Of a stretch of 15,089 bases of DNA, positions 1-7,487 are shown in pieces. The stretch's first letter is position 1, and every line of letters begins with the position of its first letter. The notes under the pieces are model-generated. The model saw nothing but the letters and a program-made list of their open reading frames with translations. It was not told where the DNA came from and did no database searches. The DNA is from SZUA-76 sp945787585 (GTDB lineage: Bacteria > Pseudomonadota > Gammaproteobacteria > SZUA-140), in NCBI GenBank assembly GCA_947258425.1, contig CAMYIG010000058.1, positions 1 to 15,089 of the forward strand, written 5' to 3'. The position numbers and the translations under genes were made by a program.

Positions 1-527
1 AGGATGGAGAACCCGACGTGGTAATGGCCTGTGCCGGCGATGTGCCAACACTAGAAACCCTGGCGGCGGTGGATCTGCTACGCCAGCATCTGCCAGAGCT
101 GAAAGTCAGGGTCGTCAATGTGGTTAACCTGATGACACTGCAACCCCGGGAAGAACACCCCCACGGTCTGAGCGACAAAGAGTTCGACACCCTGTTCACC
201 ACCGACAAACCGGTGATCTTCGCCTTTCATGGCTACCCCTACCTCATCCACCGTCTTTGTTATCGTCGCACCAATCACAAAAATCTACATGTGCGCGGTT
301 ATAAAGAGGAAGGTACCACCACCACGCCATTTGATATGGCGGTGTTGAATGATATGGACCGATTCCATCTGGTGGGCGATGTGATTGATCGGGTGCCCAA
401 ACTGGGTTACAAGGCAGCCTATTTGAAACAGTTTTTGCGCGACAAATTAATCGAGCACAAACAATACATCACCCACCACGGTGAGGACATGCCTGAAATA
501 CGTAACTGGAAATGGCCCTATGAATAA
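1..527 (+). CDS. xfp: Phosphoketolase, C-terminal part (5' end outside window)
   Basis: This is the last ~174 residues of a xylulose-5-phosphate/fructose-6-phosphate phosphoketolase, a cytosolic thiamine-diphosphate enzyme that splits ketose phosphates with inorganic phosphate to give acetyl phosphate and an aldose phosphate. The frame is open from base 3, with no start in the window, and ends at TAA 525-527. Family hallmarks seen are DGEPDVVMACAGD followed by PTLETLAAVDLLR, then VRVVNVVNLMTLQP, the GYKEEGTTTTPFDM segment, and the terminal NWKWPYE. These belong to the C-terminal phosphoketolase domain; complete enzymes are about 790 residues. The next gene is a glucan phosphorylase remnant, which fits a carbohydrate-shunt cluster. 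Family assignment is firm. The preferred substrate cannot be told from this part. Confidence 0.95.
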   Translation, partial: DGEPDVVMACAGDVPTLETLAAVDLLRQHLPELKVRVVNVVNLMTLQPREEHPHGLSDKEFDTLFTTDKPVIFAFHGYPYLIHRLCYRRTNHKNLHVRGYKEEGTTTTPFDMAVLNDMDRFHLVGDVIDRVPKLGYKAAYLKQFLRDKLIEHKQYITHHGEDMPEIRNWKWPYE

Positions 528-528
528 G

Positions 529-551
529 CAGCGTCTGTTAACTCAACGCTG
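529..551. other. Small inverted repeat after the phosphoketolase stop
   Basis: CAGCGT at 529-534 and ACGCTG at 546-551 form a 6-bp stem with an 11-base loop, directly after the stop codon. No T-run follows, so it is not a convincing intrinsic terminator. It may be a weak 3' hairpin or chance. Confidence 0.25.
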
Positions 552-572
552 ATTACCACCAGTAGAACTGAT

Positions 573-761
573 ATGAAAAACAACATCTCGATCGCCTATT
601 TCTCCATGGAGATCGGCCTCGAATCGGCCATCCCAACCTATTCAGGTGGGCTCGGCTTACTGGCGGGTGACACCTTACGCTCCGCGGTAGGTGCGATGCG
701 TGAATTATTCAACAGACAAATTCCCGACTGGCGTGAAGACAAATCGCGCCTGATTATTTAG
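573..761 (+). pseudogene. glgP: Remnant of alpha-glucan (glycogen) phosphorylase
   Basis: The first 38 residues match the N-terminus of the short bacterial alpha-glucan phosphorylases: IAYFSMEIGLESAIPTYSGG, then LGLLAGDTLRSA. In intact enzymes hundreds of residues follow, but here the frame stops after 62 codons. Residues 42-57 (MRELFNRQIPDWREDK) resemble an internal phosphorylase stretch of the type 'LFDRYLGPxWRED'. The gene may therefore have lost a large internal piece in frame, near base 687, as well as its 3' end. The last 8 bases overlap the 3' end of the converging ATPase gene. No catalytic or pyridoxal-phosphate-binding region remains, so it cannot be a working phosphorylase. The N-terminal match is clear from memory of the family; the second match is an inference. 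Confidence 0.75.
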
Positions 762-3357
762 CATTTTTATAAATCATGCCACGACGCGCCAGCCATTTCT
801 CGAACTCGACCGCGACCAAAACCAGTGAAGACAACATCAGGCAGACGACAAGATCGAACATTGGCAGCGGCTGGGTATGGAAGATGGTATTCAGTGCCGG
901 CGTATAGATCACCGCCATCTGCAATAGCAGCATCAGTGTCACTGCGCCGAGCATCGGCAGGTTAGTCAACAGGCCGAGGCGAAACAGTGAGATGGTTTCG
1001 CTACGCACCGCCAGTGAGTGAAACAGCTGCGAGACAGTCAGCACGGTAAACACCACGGTCTGCCAATAATCTACCTCGCGGGAAATTGCCCAGGCCATGG
1101 CGGCAATCGAGATGCCACCCACAAACAGGCCCACCCAGATGATGTGTTGCCACATGCCGTGGGCGAAGATATTTTCCTCCGGCGGACGTGGTGCACGCCG
1201 CATAATGTCCGGCTCAGCGGGTTCGGCGGTAAATGCCAGACCCGGCAAACCATCGGTGACCAGATTGATCCACAGGATATGAATGGGCAACAAGGGAATC
1301 GGCAGGCCGAGAAACGGGGCGAGAAACAGCGTCCAGATCTCGCCGGAATTGGAACTCATCGTATCCTTAATAAACTTGCGAATGTTATCGAAAATACGGC
1401 GTCCGGCCCGAACCGCATGGACGATGGTGGCAAAGTCGTCGTCCAGCAACACCATGTCCGAGGCCTCGCGCGCCACGTCGGTGCCTTTCTGCCCCATGGC
1501 CACGCCAATACCGGCCCGTTTCAACGCCGGCGCATCATTCACTCCATCTCCCGTCATGGCAACAAACTCACCGTTGGCTTGCAGGGCCTTGACGATACGT
1601 AATTTCTGTTCCGGAGTTACGCGTGCATATACCCGGACTGATTTAACAATGTGGCCAAATTTTTCATCGGAGAGTTTTGCCAGTTCGTCACCGCTCAACA
1701 TTGCCTGATTGTCATCGGTGATACCGAGGCGCAGGGCGATCGCCATGGCGGTACCCGGATGGTCGCCGGTGATCATCACCGGCGTGATCCCTGCTGTCAG
1801 ACAATCCGCGACTGCCTGCGGCACTTCAGGGCGCGGCGGGTCGATCAGGGCTACCAGCCCCAGAAACGTCAACCCCTGCTCAATCGTTGCGGCATCCAAC
1901 GGTTCCGGCAGCAGATTCAATTCGCGTGTTGCCAGCGCCATCACCCGGTAACCTTCATTGGCGAGTTCCGTTGCCGCGGCGAGTACCGCGTCGGGCGCAA
2001 ACACCTCATTGCCCAGCGTCGCACTGCATTGTGCCAACACCCGTTCCGGCGCGCCCTTTATATACGCGACGACACCTTCGCGCGCCTGATGCAGCGTCGT
2101 CATCTGCTTGCGCTCACTATCAAATGGGATAACAGCAAGGCGCGGATTTTCCTGCGCCAGTGCGCTCTTATCAAAGCCAGCCTTGCGTGCCGCTTCAAAC
2201 AGCGCCAACTCGGTCGGCTCGCCCACCGGCTGGCCATCTCTGTCCTCCACATCGTTGTTCAGCGCCAGTGCTGCCCCCAACTCGGCCTGTGCATCGGACA
2301 ATGCCTTATGTCGTTCACCGGCGATAAAGAACAGCTCAACTGACATGCAATTCTGAGTCAACGTGCCGGTCTTGTCGGCACAGATATAGGTCACAGAACC
2401 GAGCGTCTCCACTGCGGGCAGATTACGCACCAGCGCGTTATGCCGGATGAGTTTGCGTGCACCAAGGGCAAGCGAGATCGTCACCACGGCCGGCAATGCC
2501 TCCGGGATCGCCGCCACTGCGAGGCTCACAGCGGTCAGGAACATCAGTAATACCGGCTGGCCCTGTAGTAAACCGGCGGTAAACACCACGGCGCAAATGG
2601 CCAGCACGGCAAGCGCAAGGTAACGACTAAAACGGGTTAGTCGCACCTGCAGTGGTGTCTTTACCCCAGCCTCACCACTCAGCAGTGCGGCAATGCGCCC
2701 AATCTCCGTCGCCAGGCCAGTCGCCACCACGACGCCCTTGCTCCGCCCACGGGTGATCAGGCTGCTCTTGAAGGCAAGATTGTGGCGATCACCGATGGGC
2801 AAGTCGGCTTCACTTAACCGTGCTGATTGTTTTGCAACAGCATGGGATTCTCCGGTCAGCGCCGACTCATCGACCTCCATCTCTTCCACGTTCAGCAGGC
2901 GCAGGTCGGCAGGCACAATGTTGCCCGCTTCCAGCAATACTATATCGCCCGGCACCAGTTCCGACGCCGCCAGGGTAACCGTCTTGCCATCGCGCAGCAC
3001 CTGCGCCTCTGGCGCGGCCATTTTCCGCAAGGCCGCCACGGCACGTTCCGCTCGGTACTCCTGTACCATACCGATGATAGCATTGAGTAGTACGATGACG
3101 AGGATCGCAACGGTGTCCAGCGGTTCACCGATAAAACCGGAAATCAACGCTGCCAGAAGTAGCACCACGATCATGAAATCGGAAAACTGTCCCAGTAGCA
3201 TCAGCAGCAATGAACGGCGGCCTTTTTCAGGAATGGCATTCGGCCCGTGCTCGCTCAGCCGTTTTTGCGCGCTCGCTGTTGTCAGTCCGCTTCCCGCAGA
3301 GTCGAGACGTTGCAGCGCTTCATCGGTCTCCATACTGTGCCAAACAGGCGGTGACAT
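754..3357 (-). CDS. Cation-transporting P-type ATPase, Ca2+-pump (P2) type
   Basis: An 867-residue membrane pump of the P2 (SERCA/PMCA-like) group, probably exporting Ca2+ (or Mn2+) from the cytoplasm. In order: N-terminal cation ATPase domain (~1-70), TGES in the actuator domain (168-171), PEALP in M4 (285-289), phosphorylated Asp328 in DKTGTLT, KGA nucleotide-site motif (~434), TGDHP (~530), TGDGVNDAP (602-610), NSGE in M5 (670-673) and NLVTDGLP in M6 (698-705). The M4 Glu, M5 Asn/Glu and M6 Asn/Thr/Asp correspond to the known SERCA Ca2+ ligands, which favours Ca2+. Start chosen is ATG 3357: GGAG lies six bases upstream and overlaps the end of the preceding gene, whose stop is one base away. 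An in-frame TTG at 3372 is a weaker choice. It is last in the minus-strand operon. Pump type is firm; the ion is inferred. Confidence 0.95.
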   Translation of the reverse strand: MSPPVWHSMETDEALQRLDSAGSGLTTASAQKRLSEHGPNAIPEKGRRSLLLMLLGQFSDFMIVVLLLAALISGFIGEPLDTVAILVIVLLNAIIGMVQEYRAERAVAALRKMAAPEAQVLRDGKTVTLAASELVPGDIVLLEAGNIVPADLRLLNVEEMEVDESALTGESHAVAKQSARLSEADLPIGDRHNLAFKSSLITRGRSKGVVVATGLATEIGRIAALLSGEAGVKTPLQVRLTRFSRYLALAVLAICAVVFTAGLLQGQPVLLMFLTAVSLAVAAIPEALPAVVTISLALGARKLIRHNALVRNLPAVETLGSVTYICADKTGTLTQNCMSVELFFIAGERHKALSDAQAELGAALALNNDVEDRDGQPVGEPTELALFEAARKAGFDKSALAQENPRLAVIPFDSERKQMTTLHQAREGVVAYIKGAPERVLAQCSATLGNEVFAPDAVLAAATELANEGYRVMALATRELNLLPEPLDAATIEQGLTFLGLVALIDPPRPEVPQAVADCLTAGITPVMITGDHPGTAMAIALRLGITDDNQAMLSGDELAKLSDEKFGHIVKSVRVYARVTPEQKLRIVKALQANGEFVAMTGDGVNDAPALKRAGIGVAMGQKGTDVAREASDMVLLDDDFATIVHAVRAGRRIFDNIRKFIKDTMSSNSGEIWTLFLAPFLGLPIPLLPIHILWINLVTDGLPGLAFTAEPAEPDIMRRAPRPPEENIFAHGMWQHIIWVGLFVGGISIAAMAWAISREVDYWQTVVFTVLTVSQLFHSLAVRSETISLFRLGLLTNLPMLGAVTLMLLLQMAVIYTPALNTIFHTQPLPMFDLVVCLMLSSLVLVAVEFEKWLARRGMIYKNAK

Positions 3358-3358
3358 A

Positions 3359-3943
3359 TTAATCTCCGGCAAATAGATAGATGAGTGCTGCAGTCGCCAA
3401 CGCGATCAACAGGGTCTGAATCCCACTACGCAGCCACGAAATACCCGCAATCCGGCCCAGAAAAACACCCAGTAAAAAGATCAGCAGCAGCGCGATAATG
3501 ATGGCCGCATAGAGCGGTGGTAAAGGCAGAGTGACACCCGCGTGCGCTAGCCACAGCGGCATCAGAATCAGTAGAGAAATGATCAGGGGGGACGAACCAT
3601 TAACCACTGCAACCAACCACGGCACCAGACGCGCCGCTTCGCCATGCCGGCTCTGCTGGAGATCACTAACCATCGCCTCCTCCAGTTTTTCCAGAGCACG
3701 CTTTCGTTCTGCTGCTTCACTGACGTAGGCGCTACTCATTCCACTCACCCCCAGCGCAATCGCGGCTCCCAGACAGGCGTTAATAATGACCGCTAAATCG
3801 GTAGAGGTACTCAGCAGAAACCCTATGATGAGACCCAGCATAGTAAGTGCGCCATCAAACCCATTAACCACGAAGTAGCGACGCACAATGTCGTGAGTCC
3901 GAGTAATGCGCAGCAGAAACCTTGCCTGATGCAACAGGCTCAC
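3359..3943 (-). CDS. VIT1/CCC1-type (DUF125) membrane protein
   Basis: A 194-residue integral membrane protein. The N-terminal segment RRYFVVNGFDGALTMLGLII (~21-40) is the signature of the VIT1/CCC1 transporter family, whose eukaryotic members move Fe2+ or Mn2+ into vacuoles. About five hydrophobic segments are visible: ~32-45, ~51-70, ~107-135, ~142-165 and ~171-190. The hydrophilic stretch ~75-100 (EAAERKRALEKLEEAM) matches the charged cytoplasmic region of the family. It is a short, archaeal-like form. Start is GTG at 3943, six bases after the upstream gene's stop. No strong ribosome site is seen, so translational coupling is likely. Its own 3' end carries the GGAG for the ATPase gene. A divalent-metal transport role is inferred from the family and the adjoining pump. 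Confidence 0.85.
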   Translation of the reverse strand: MSLLHQARFLLRITRTHDIVRRYFVVNGFDGALTMLGLIIGFLLSTSTDLAVIINACLGAAIALGVSGMSSAYVSEAAERKRALEKLEEAMVSDLQQSRHGEAARLVPWLVAVVNGSSPLIISLLILMPLWLAHAGVTLPLPPLYAAIIIALLLIFLLGVFLGRIAGISWLRSGIQTLLIALATAALIYLFAGD

Positions 3944-3949
3944 AGCGTG

Positions 3950-4219
3950 TTAACCAGCATCAGCTGCACTATGTACCTCCACTTCATCTATGCTGTGAAG
4001 CGAACCTCCCATGCTGGTTATGATAGATTGAATCGCCTCAAAATCCACCGCATCTCCTTCCACCTCTATTTGAAGCGATTCGGTATTTTCATCCACCTCA
4101 AGGACAGTTAACCGCACACGATAATCGACGCCCACTGCAGCAATCGCCTGAGAAAACTCCAGCGCATTAGGTTGATGGGGCTTAAGTACATCCAGAACAA
4201 TTTTTTTAACCAAAACCAT
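3950..4219 (-). CDS. DUF211 family protein
   Basis: An 89-residue soluble protein of the DUF211 family (COG1888), best known from archaea, with a compact ferredoxin-like fold and no assigned function. Recognised by KKIVLDVLKPHQP near the N-terminus, the central pattern VDYRVRLTVLEVDENTESLQ, and the C-terminal block GGSLHSIDEVEV, which matches the family's 'HSIDEV' ending. Start is ATG 4219, with GAGG nine bases upstream; an in-frame GTG at 4246 has no ribosome site and would add nine non-family residues. It lies 30 bases after the LOG gene and six bases before the DUF125 gene, so all are very likely co-transcribed. The acidic surface suggests a possible ion-binding or regulatory partner for the transporters, but this is only inference. 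Confidence 0.85.
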   Translation of the reverse strand: MVLVKKIVLDVLKPHQPNALEFSQAIAAVGVDYRVRLTVLEVDENTESLQIEVEGDAVDFEAIQSIITSMGGSLHSIDEVEVHSAADAG

Positions 4220-4249
4220 AACACTTACCCTCGTCCAGTCTCTCACTAT

Positions 4250-5161
4250 CTATAAATTGTAATACTTTTTAATCATCTGCCAGGCCTCTTCAGCAGAATC
4301 CACATAGTCGAAAAGCTTCAAATCTTCCTCGTCAATCGCACCCTCTTCTACCAACGCTTCAAAATTGATAATACGACGCCAGTACGCACTGCCTAGCAAC
4401 AATATGGGCACAGGTTTAATTTTTTTTGTTTGAATCAGAGTGAGCGTTTCAAATAACTCATCCATCGTGCCAAACCCGCCGGGGCACGCCACCAGCGCAC
4501 GGGCTCGTTTGAGGAAATGCATTTTACGAATGGCGAAATAATGGAACTGAAAACATAGCTCAGGCGTGATGTAGGCATTGGGGCGTTGCTCGAATGGCAA
4601 TACAATATTAAGTCCGATGCTTTTACCCCCGGCATCCATGGCCCCACGGTTGGCCGCTTCCATAATGCCTGGGCCACCACCTGTCATGACTACCATATCG
4701 CAACGTTCAGAAGACAGTGCTTCATCCGTAATCATTGCACCCAGTTTACGGGCTTCATCATAGTAACAACTGTTTTCCAGAACGCGCTGCGCAATGACTA
4801 CACGTTTTTCTAAACGACTGTCCTCTGGGTTTTCTTTTGCTAATCGAATTGCCTTTTTTAGTCGTTTTGTCGCTGTTGGGCGATCGGGCATACGGGCGCT
4901 GCCGAAGATCACCACGGTAGACTCTATCCCCTCATCAGATTGAACCAGGTCTGGCTTTAATAATTCGAGCTGCAGCCGTACTGGCCGCACTTCATCGCGT
5001 AGAAGAAAGTCCTGATCGGCATAGGCCAGGCGATAGGTTGATGAACGTGTTTGAGGGGTATCCGCGGCTAATTCTGCGGCTTCCACATCTTGCGCTGCGG
5101 TAGGAAATTTACATTCTTTCAGATCAATTATTTTATCTTTCATATACTGCACCAATCTCAT
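4250..5161 (-). CDS. LOG-family protein (TIGR00730 Rossmann-fold nucleotide hydrolase)
   Basis: A 303-residue cytosolic protein of the LOG/'possible lysine decarboxylase' family. Characterised members cleave nucleoside 5'-monophosphates at the N-glycosidic bond, including cytokinin riboside phosphates. Key motifs: GSARMP (87-92), GGGPGIMEAANRG (161-173), the conserved Arg-Lys pair (212-213), and PGGFGTMDE (227-235), which forms the nucleotide-binding/catalytic site. The ~80-residue N-terminal extension makes it longer than the ~190-residue plant-type LOGs and resembles the longer bacterial TIGR00730 forms. Start is ATG 5161; ATG 5143, with a weak GGTG ahead of it, is an equally possible start. 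First gene of the minus-strand operon and divergent from the beta-CASP gene. Older 'lysine decarboxylase' labels for this family are misleading. Substrate unknown. Confidence 0.9.
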   Translation of the reverse strand: MRLVQYMKDKIIDLKECKFPTAAQDVEAAELAADTPQTRSSTYRLAYADQDFLLRDEVRPVRLQLELLKPDLVQSDEGIESTVVIFGSARMPDRPTATKRLKKAIRLAKENPEDSRLEKRVVIAQRVLENSCYYDEARKLGAMITDEALSSERCDMVVMTGGGPGIMEAANRGAMDAGGKSIGLNIVLPFEQRPNAYITPELCFQFHYFAIRKMHFLKRARALVACPGGFGTMDELFETLTLIQTKKIKPVPILLLGSAYWRRIINFEALVEEGAIDEEDLKLFDYVDSAEEAWQMIKKYYNL

Positions 5162-5325
5162 CTGACATTACGTTTTGTAATTGCTGTTATCAATCATAAA
5201 GCTTTGAAGAATAAATTACTTCACTATCATCATGACAGTTCACACTCACAATCACAGTGCAATTTAATTAGGTCAATGTTAGTCTTTCTTTATGCAGATG
5301 AAAACTTGATTCCAGGAGAGTAACA

Positions 5326-6729
5326 ATGGCAACTTTACAGTTTATTGGCGCAGCCAGACAAGTCACTGGGTCGTGTCATCTCATTAAAACTGATACCACC
5401 TCTATTTTGCTTGATTGCGGTATGTTTCAAGGTGGCGCAAAGGCAGAGAATCATAACGCAAGGCCTTTTCCATTTAATCCACGCAATATCGATGCGGTTG
5501 TGCTCTCCCACGCTCACATTGATCACTCGGGATTATTACCAAAATTAGCAAAAGAAGGATTCAGAGGTTCTATCTATTGCACGCCTGCCACGCATGACTT
5601 GATTGACCTTATGCTTAAGGATTCGGCCCACCTGGCAGAAAAAGATGTGGAGTGGGAAAATAAACAACGGCGTCGAGCAGGCAGGGAGTTAATTGACCCC
5701 CTTTATAATATAGATGACGTAGAAATGACTTTAAGTCAGCGCCAGGCAGTGCCGTACGACAAAGAACAAGTCATTTCGCCTGAGATCAAGATCTGCTTTC
5801 GCGAAGCAGGTCATATACTGGGCTCAGCCGTTGTTGAAATATTTATTGATGAACAGGGAAAACAAAAAAAACTGGTGTTTTCCGGTGATCTGGGTAACGA
5901 CAATCAGGCCCTGCTGCGGGATCCCGCAATAATTGCAGAGGCGGATGTGCTATTGCTCGAGTCAACCTATGGTGACCGTCTTCATCGTTCTTTGCCCGAT
6001 ACGCTGGATGAATTCAAACAGGCCCTGGATGATGCGGATAAAGATGGTGGTAATGTGCTAATCCCAGCTTTCTCTGTTGGTCGTACTCAGGAAATACTGT
6101 ACTACCTGGGTAAACTCTACCGTGCGGGAAAATTAAAACAACAGCGCGTATTTCTTGATAGCCCCATGGCGATCTCCGCCAGTGAAATCTATCACCGCCA
6201 CATGCGTTTATTTAATGATGATGACAATGCAGAATTCATCGCCACGGCTCAGGATAACTGGACTCAATGGCTGCCGATTTTACGTTGTACACGAAGCACA
6301 GAAGAGTCAATAGGAATAAACCTCATCACTGGTGGTGCTATTATTATCGCCGGCAACGGCATGTGTAGCGGTGGTCGAATTGTACATCACATGAAAAACC
6401 AGCTTTGGCTAAATAAGACACATGTCATTATTGTCGGCTTCCAGGCGAGAGGAGGCACTGGACGAGCCCTGGTAGATGGTGCTGAGCGTGTCAAAGTACT
6501 GGGTAAAGACATTGCCGTCAAAGCCAAAATCCACACTTTGGGCGGGCTCTCTGCTCATGCTGATCAAAACCAGTTACTCACCTGGGCAGGTCACTTTTCA
6601 AAACCACGCCCTGAGCTCTATCTGGTTCACGGTGAACTGGATAAGATTCTGGTACTACAAAAAGAGTTTCATAAGCGCTTCGACTGGCATGCCAATATTC
6701 CAACCGCGGGTGATGTAGTCACCATTTAA
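5326..6729 (+). CDS. Metallo-beta-lactamase/beta-CASP fold protein (CPSF/Ysh1-like)
   Basis: A 467-residue hydrolase of the COG1236 group, related to the RNA-cleaving CPSF73/Ysh1 and archaeal CPSF nucleases. Zinc-site motifs are complete: SHAHIDHSG (H62, H64, D66, H67), H163 in GHILGS, D188 in FSGDLG, and H435 in VHGEL. Beta-CASP features are E212 in LLLESTYGD, PAFSVGRTQE (247-256), the NGMCSGGRI block (344-352), QARGGTGR (373-380) and H411 in GGLSAHAD. The enzyme is thus expected to be an active metal-dependent nuclease acting on RNA; bacterial members of this type are little studied. Start is ATG 5326, with AGGAGAG about six bases upstream. It diverges from the LOG operon across 164 bases and precedes two small genes on the same strand. 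Confidence 0.92.
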   Translation: MATLQFIGAARQVTGSCHLIKTDTTSILLDCGMFQGGAKAENHNARPFPFNPRNIDAVVLSHAHIDHSGLLPKLAKEGFRGSIYCTPATHDLIDLMLKDSAHLAEKDVEWENKQRRRAGRELIDPLYNIDDVEMTLSQRQAVPYDKEQVISPEIKICFREAGHILGSAVVEIFIDEQGKQKKLVFSGDLGNDNQALLRDPAIIAEADVLLLESTYGDRLHRSLPDTLDEFKQALDDADKDGGNVLIPAFSVGRTQEILYYLGKLYRAGKLKQQRVFLDSPMAISASEIYHRHMRLFNDDDNAEFIATAQDNWTQWLPILRCTRSTEESIGINLITGGAIIIAGNGMCSGGRIVHHMKNQLWLNKTHVIIVGFQARGGTGRALVDGAERVKVLGKDIAVKAKIHTLGGLSAHADQNQLLTWAGHFSKPRPELYLVHGELDKILVLQKEFHKRFDWHANIPTAGDVVTI

Positions 6730-6899
6730 TTAAATTCAGCGTGTAGATATGATTGATTTTCGACTTATAAAGGCCATATGGCGCTAAATCTTTGCTTACA
6801 GATTTCTGCCCCTGGAGCAGGAAGAGATCGCCAATGTCCTCTATCTACTGCATAATAGCGATATATTTATTCGACTTTTTATTTCTCACTATAAATCAT

Positions 6900-7169
6900 A
6901 TGCCAAACAATAAAATATACCTAAGTAACCTCGACAATGAAGCGACTGAATCCCAGCTTCAAGTCTATTTTTCTAAATATGGTGAAATTAAAAATATTCA
7001 TCTACCCCTGGATAAAAAAACCAAATCACCCAAAGGATATGCCTTTATTACCTTTGTTGAAGAGGCCTCGGTTAAAGGTGCATTAGCCCAGAATGGGCAG
7101 CCCTTTCTTGAGCAGATACTGACTGTAGAGATTGCCACCGAAAAACGTCAACAGAAACAGAAGTTGTGA
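6900..7169 (+). CDS. Small single-RRM RNA-binding protein
   Basis: An 89-residue protein made almost entirely of one RNA recognition motif. RNP2 is IYLSNL (~6-11) and RNP1 is KGYAFITF (~45-52), separated by the usual first helix (EATESQLQVYFSKYGEI). The C-terminal tail EKRQQKQKL is basic. Bacterial one-RRM proteins of this size, such as the cyanobacterial Rbp group, bind RNA; some respond to cold. Start ATG 6900 is chosen because the RRM begins just after it; an open frame reaches back to 6792 but codes for nothing RRM-like. No clear ribosome site is seen ahead of 6900. It abuts the DUF1456 gene and follows the beta-CASP gene after 170 bases. The family is firm; the RNA target is unknown. Confidence 0.9.
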   Translation: MPNNKIYLSNLDNEATESQLQVYFSKYGEIKNIHLPLDKKTKSPKGYAFITFVEEASVKGALAQNGQPFLEQILTVEIATEKRQQKQKL

Positions 7170-7177
7170 GCACCACT

Positions 7178-7405
7178 ATGACCAATAATGAAATCATCAA
7201 AAAACTACGTGTTGCGCTAGATCTGAAAGAAGCCGATATCATTGAAATTTTCAAGCTCGCCGACTATCAGATCAAAAAAACAGAGCTATCTGGTATTTTT
7301 CGTAAACGCGAACATAAAAACTTTAAAGAGTGTAGCGATCTGTTACTTAACCATTTCCTGAATGGATATATTATCTATAAACGTGGCCCTAAACCTGCTG
7401 AATAA
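7178..7405 (+). CDS. DUF1456 (YehS-like) single-repeat protein
   Basis: A 75-residue protein of the DUF1456 family. E. coli YehS (~156 residues) carries two copies of the repeat, while this gene carries one. The line MTNNEIIKKLRVALDLKEAD followed by I..IFKLAD, then FRKREHKNFKECSDLLLNHF and LNGYIIYKRG, matches the repeat; the HKNF(K/R)EC segment is closest to the second YehS repeat, while the NGYIIYKRG end resembles the first. Start ATG 7178 aligns with the YehS N-terminus. A GTG at 7166, overlapping the RRM stop codon, is the alternative. Either way the two genes are almost certainly co-transcribed and probably coupled. Function unknown; the RRM partner suggests an RNA-related role, by inference only. 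Confidence 0.85.
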   Translation: MTNNEIIKKLRVALDLKEADIIEIFKLADYQIKKTELSGIFRKREHKNFKECSDLLLNHFLNGYIIYKRGPKPAE

Positions 7406-7437
7406 CCTATAGCCAACCGTTGTCTACCACTCGCAGA

Positions 7438-7443
7438 TATAAT
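7438..7443 (+). promoter_or_regulatory. Candidate -10 box upstream of glpE-like gene
   Basis: A perfect TATAAT lies 45 bases ahead of the rhodanese start. No good -35 sits at the usual 17-base spacing (TTGTCT at 7420 is too close), so this is only a candidate. Confidence 0.3.
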
Positions 7444-7487
7444 GTAATAACATTTAAAATCACGTAATGAAGTAGGAAGTATGGGTT

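Noticed and set aside
1018..2356. Several long plus-strand open frames opposite the ATPase gene
   Set aside because: They are antisense to a well-conserved pump with full motifs, have no recognisable domains, and are expected from the codon use of the real gene.
6773..6782. 10-bp palindrome GCCATATGGC upstream of the RRM gene
   Set aside because: Short and isolated, with no promoter elements at sensible spacing; easily chance.
6788..6913. Open stretch reading FLPLEQEEIANVLYLLHNSD between the beta-CASP and RRM genes
   Set aside because: It looks somewhat protein-like but has no start codon in frame, overlaps the RRM start, and matches no family I recognise; it could be an old remnant or chance.
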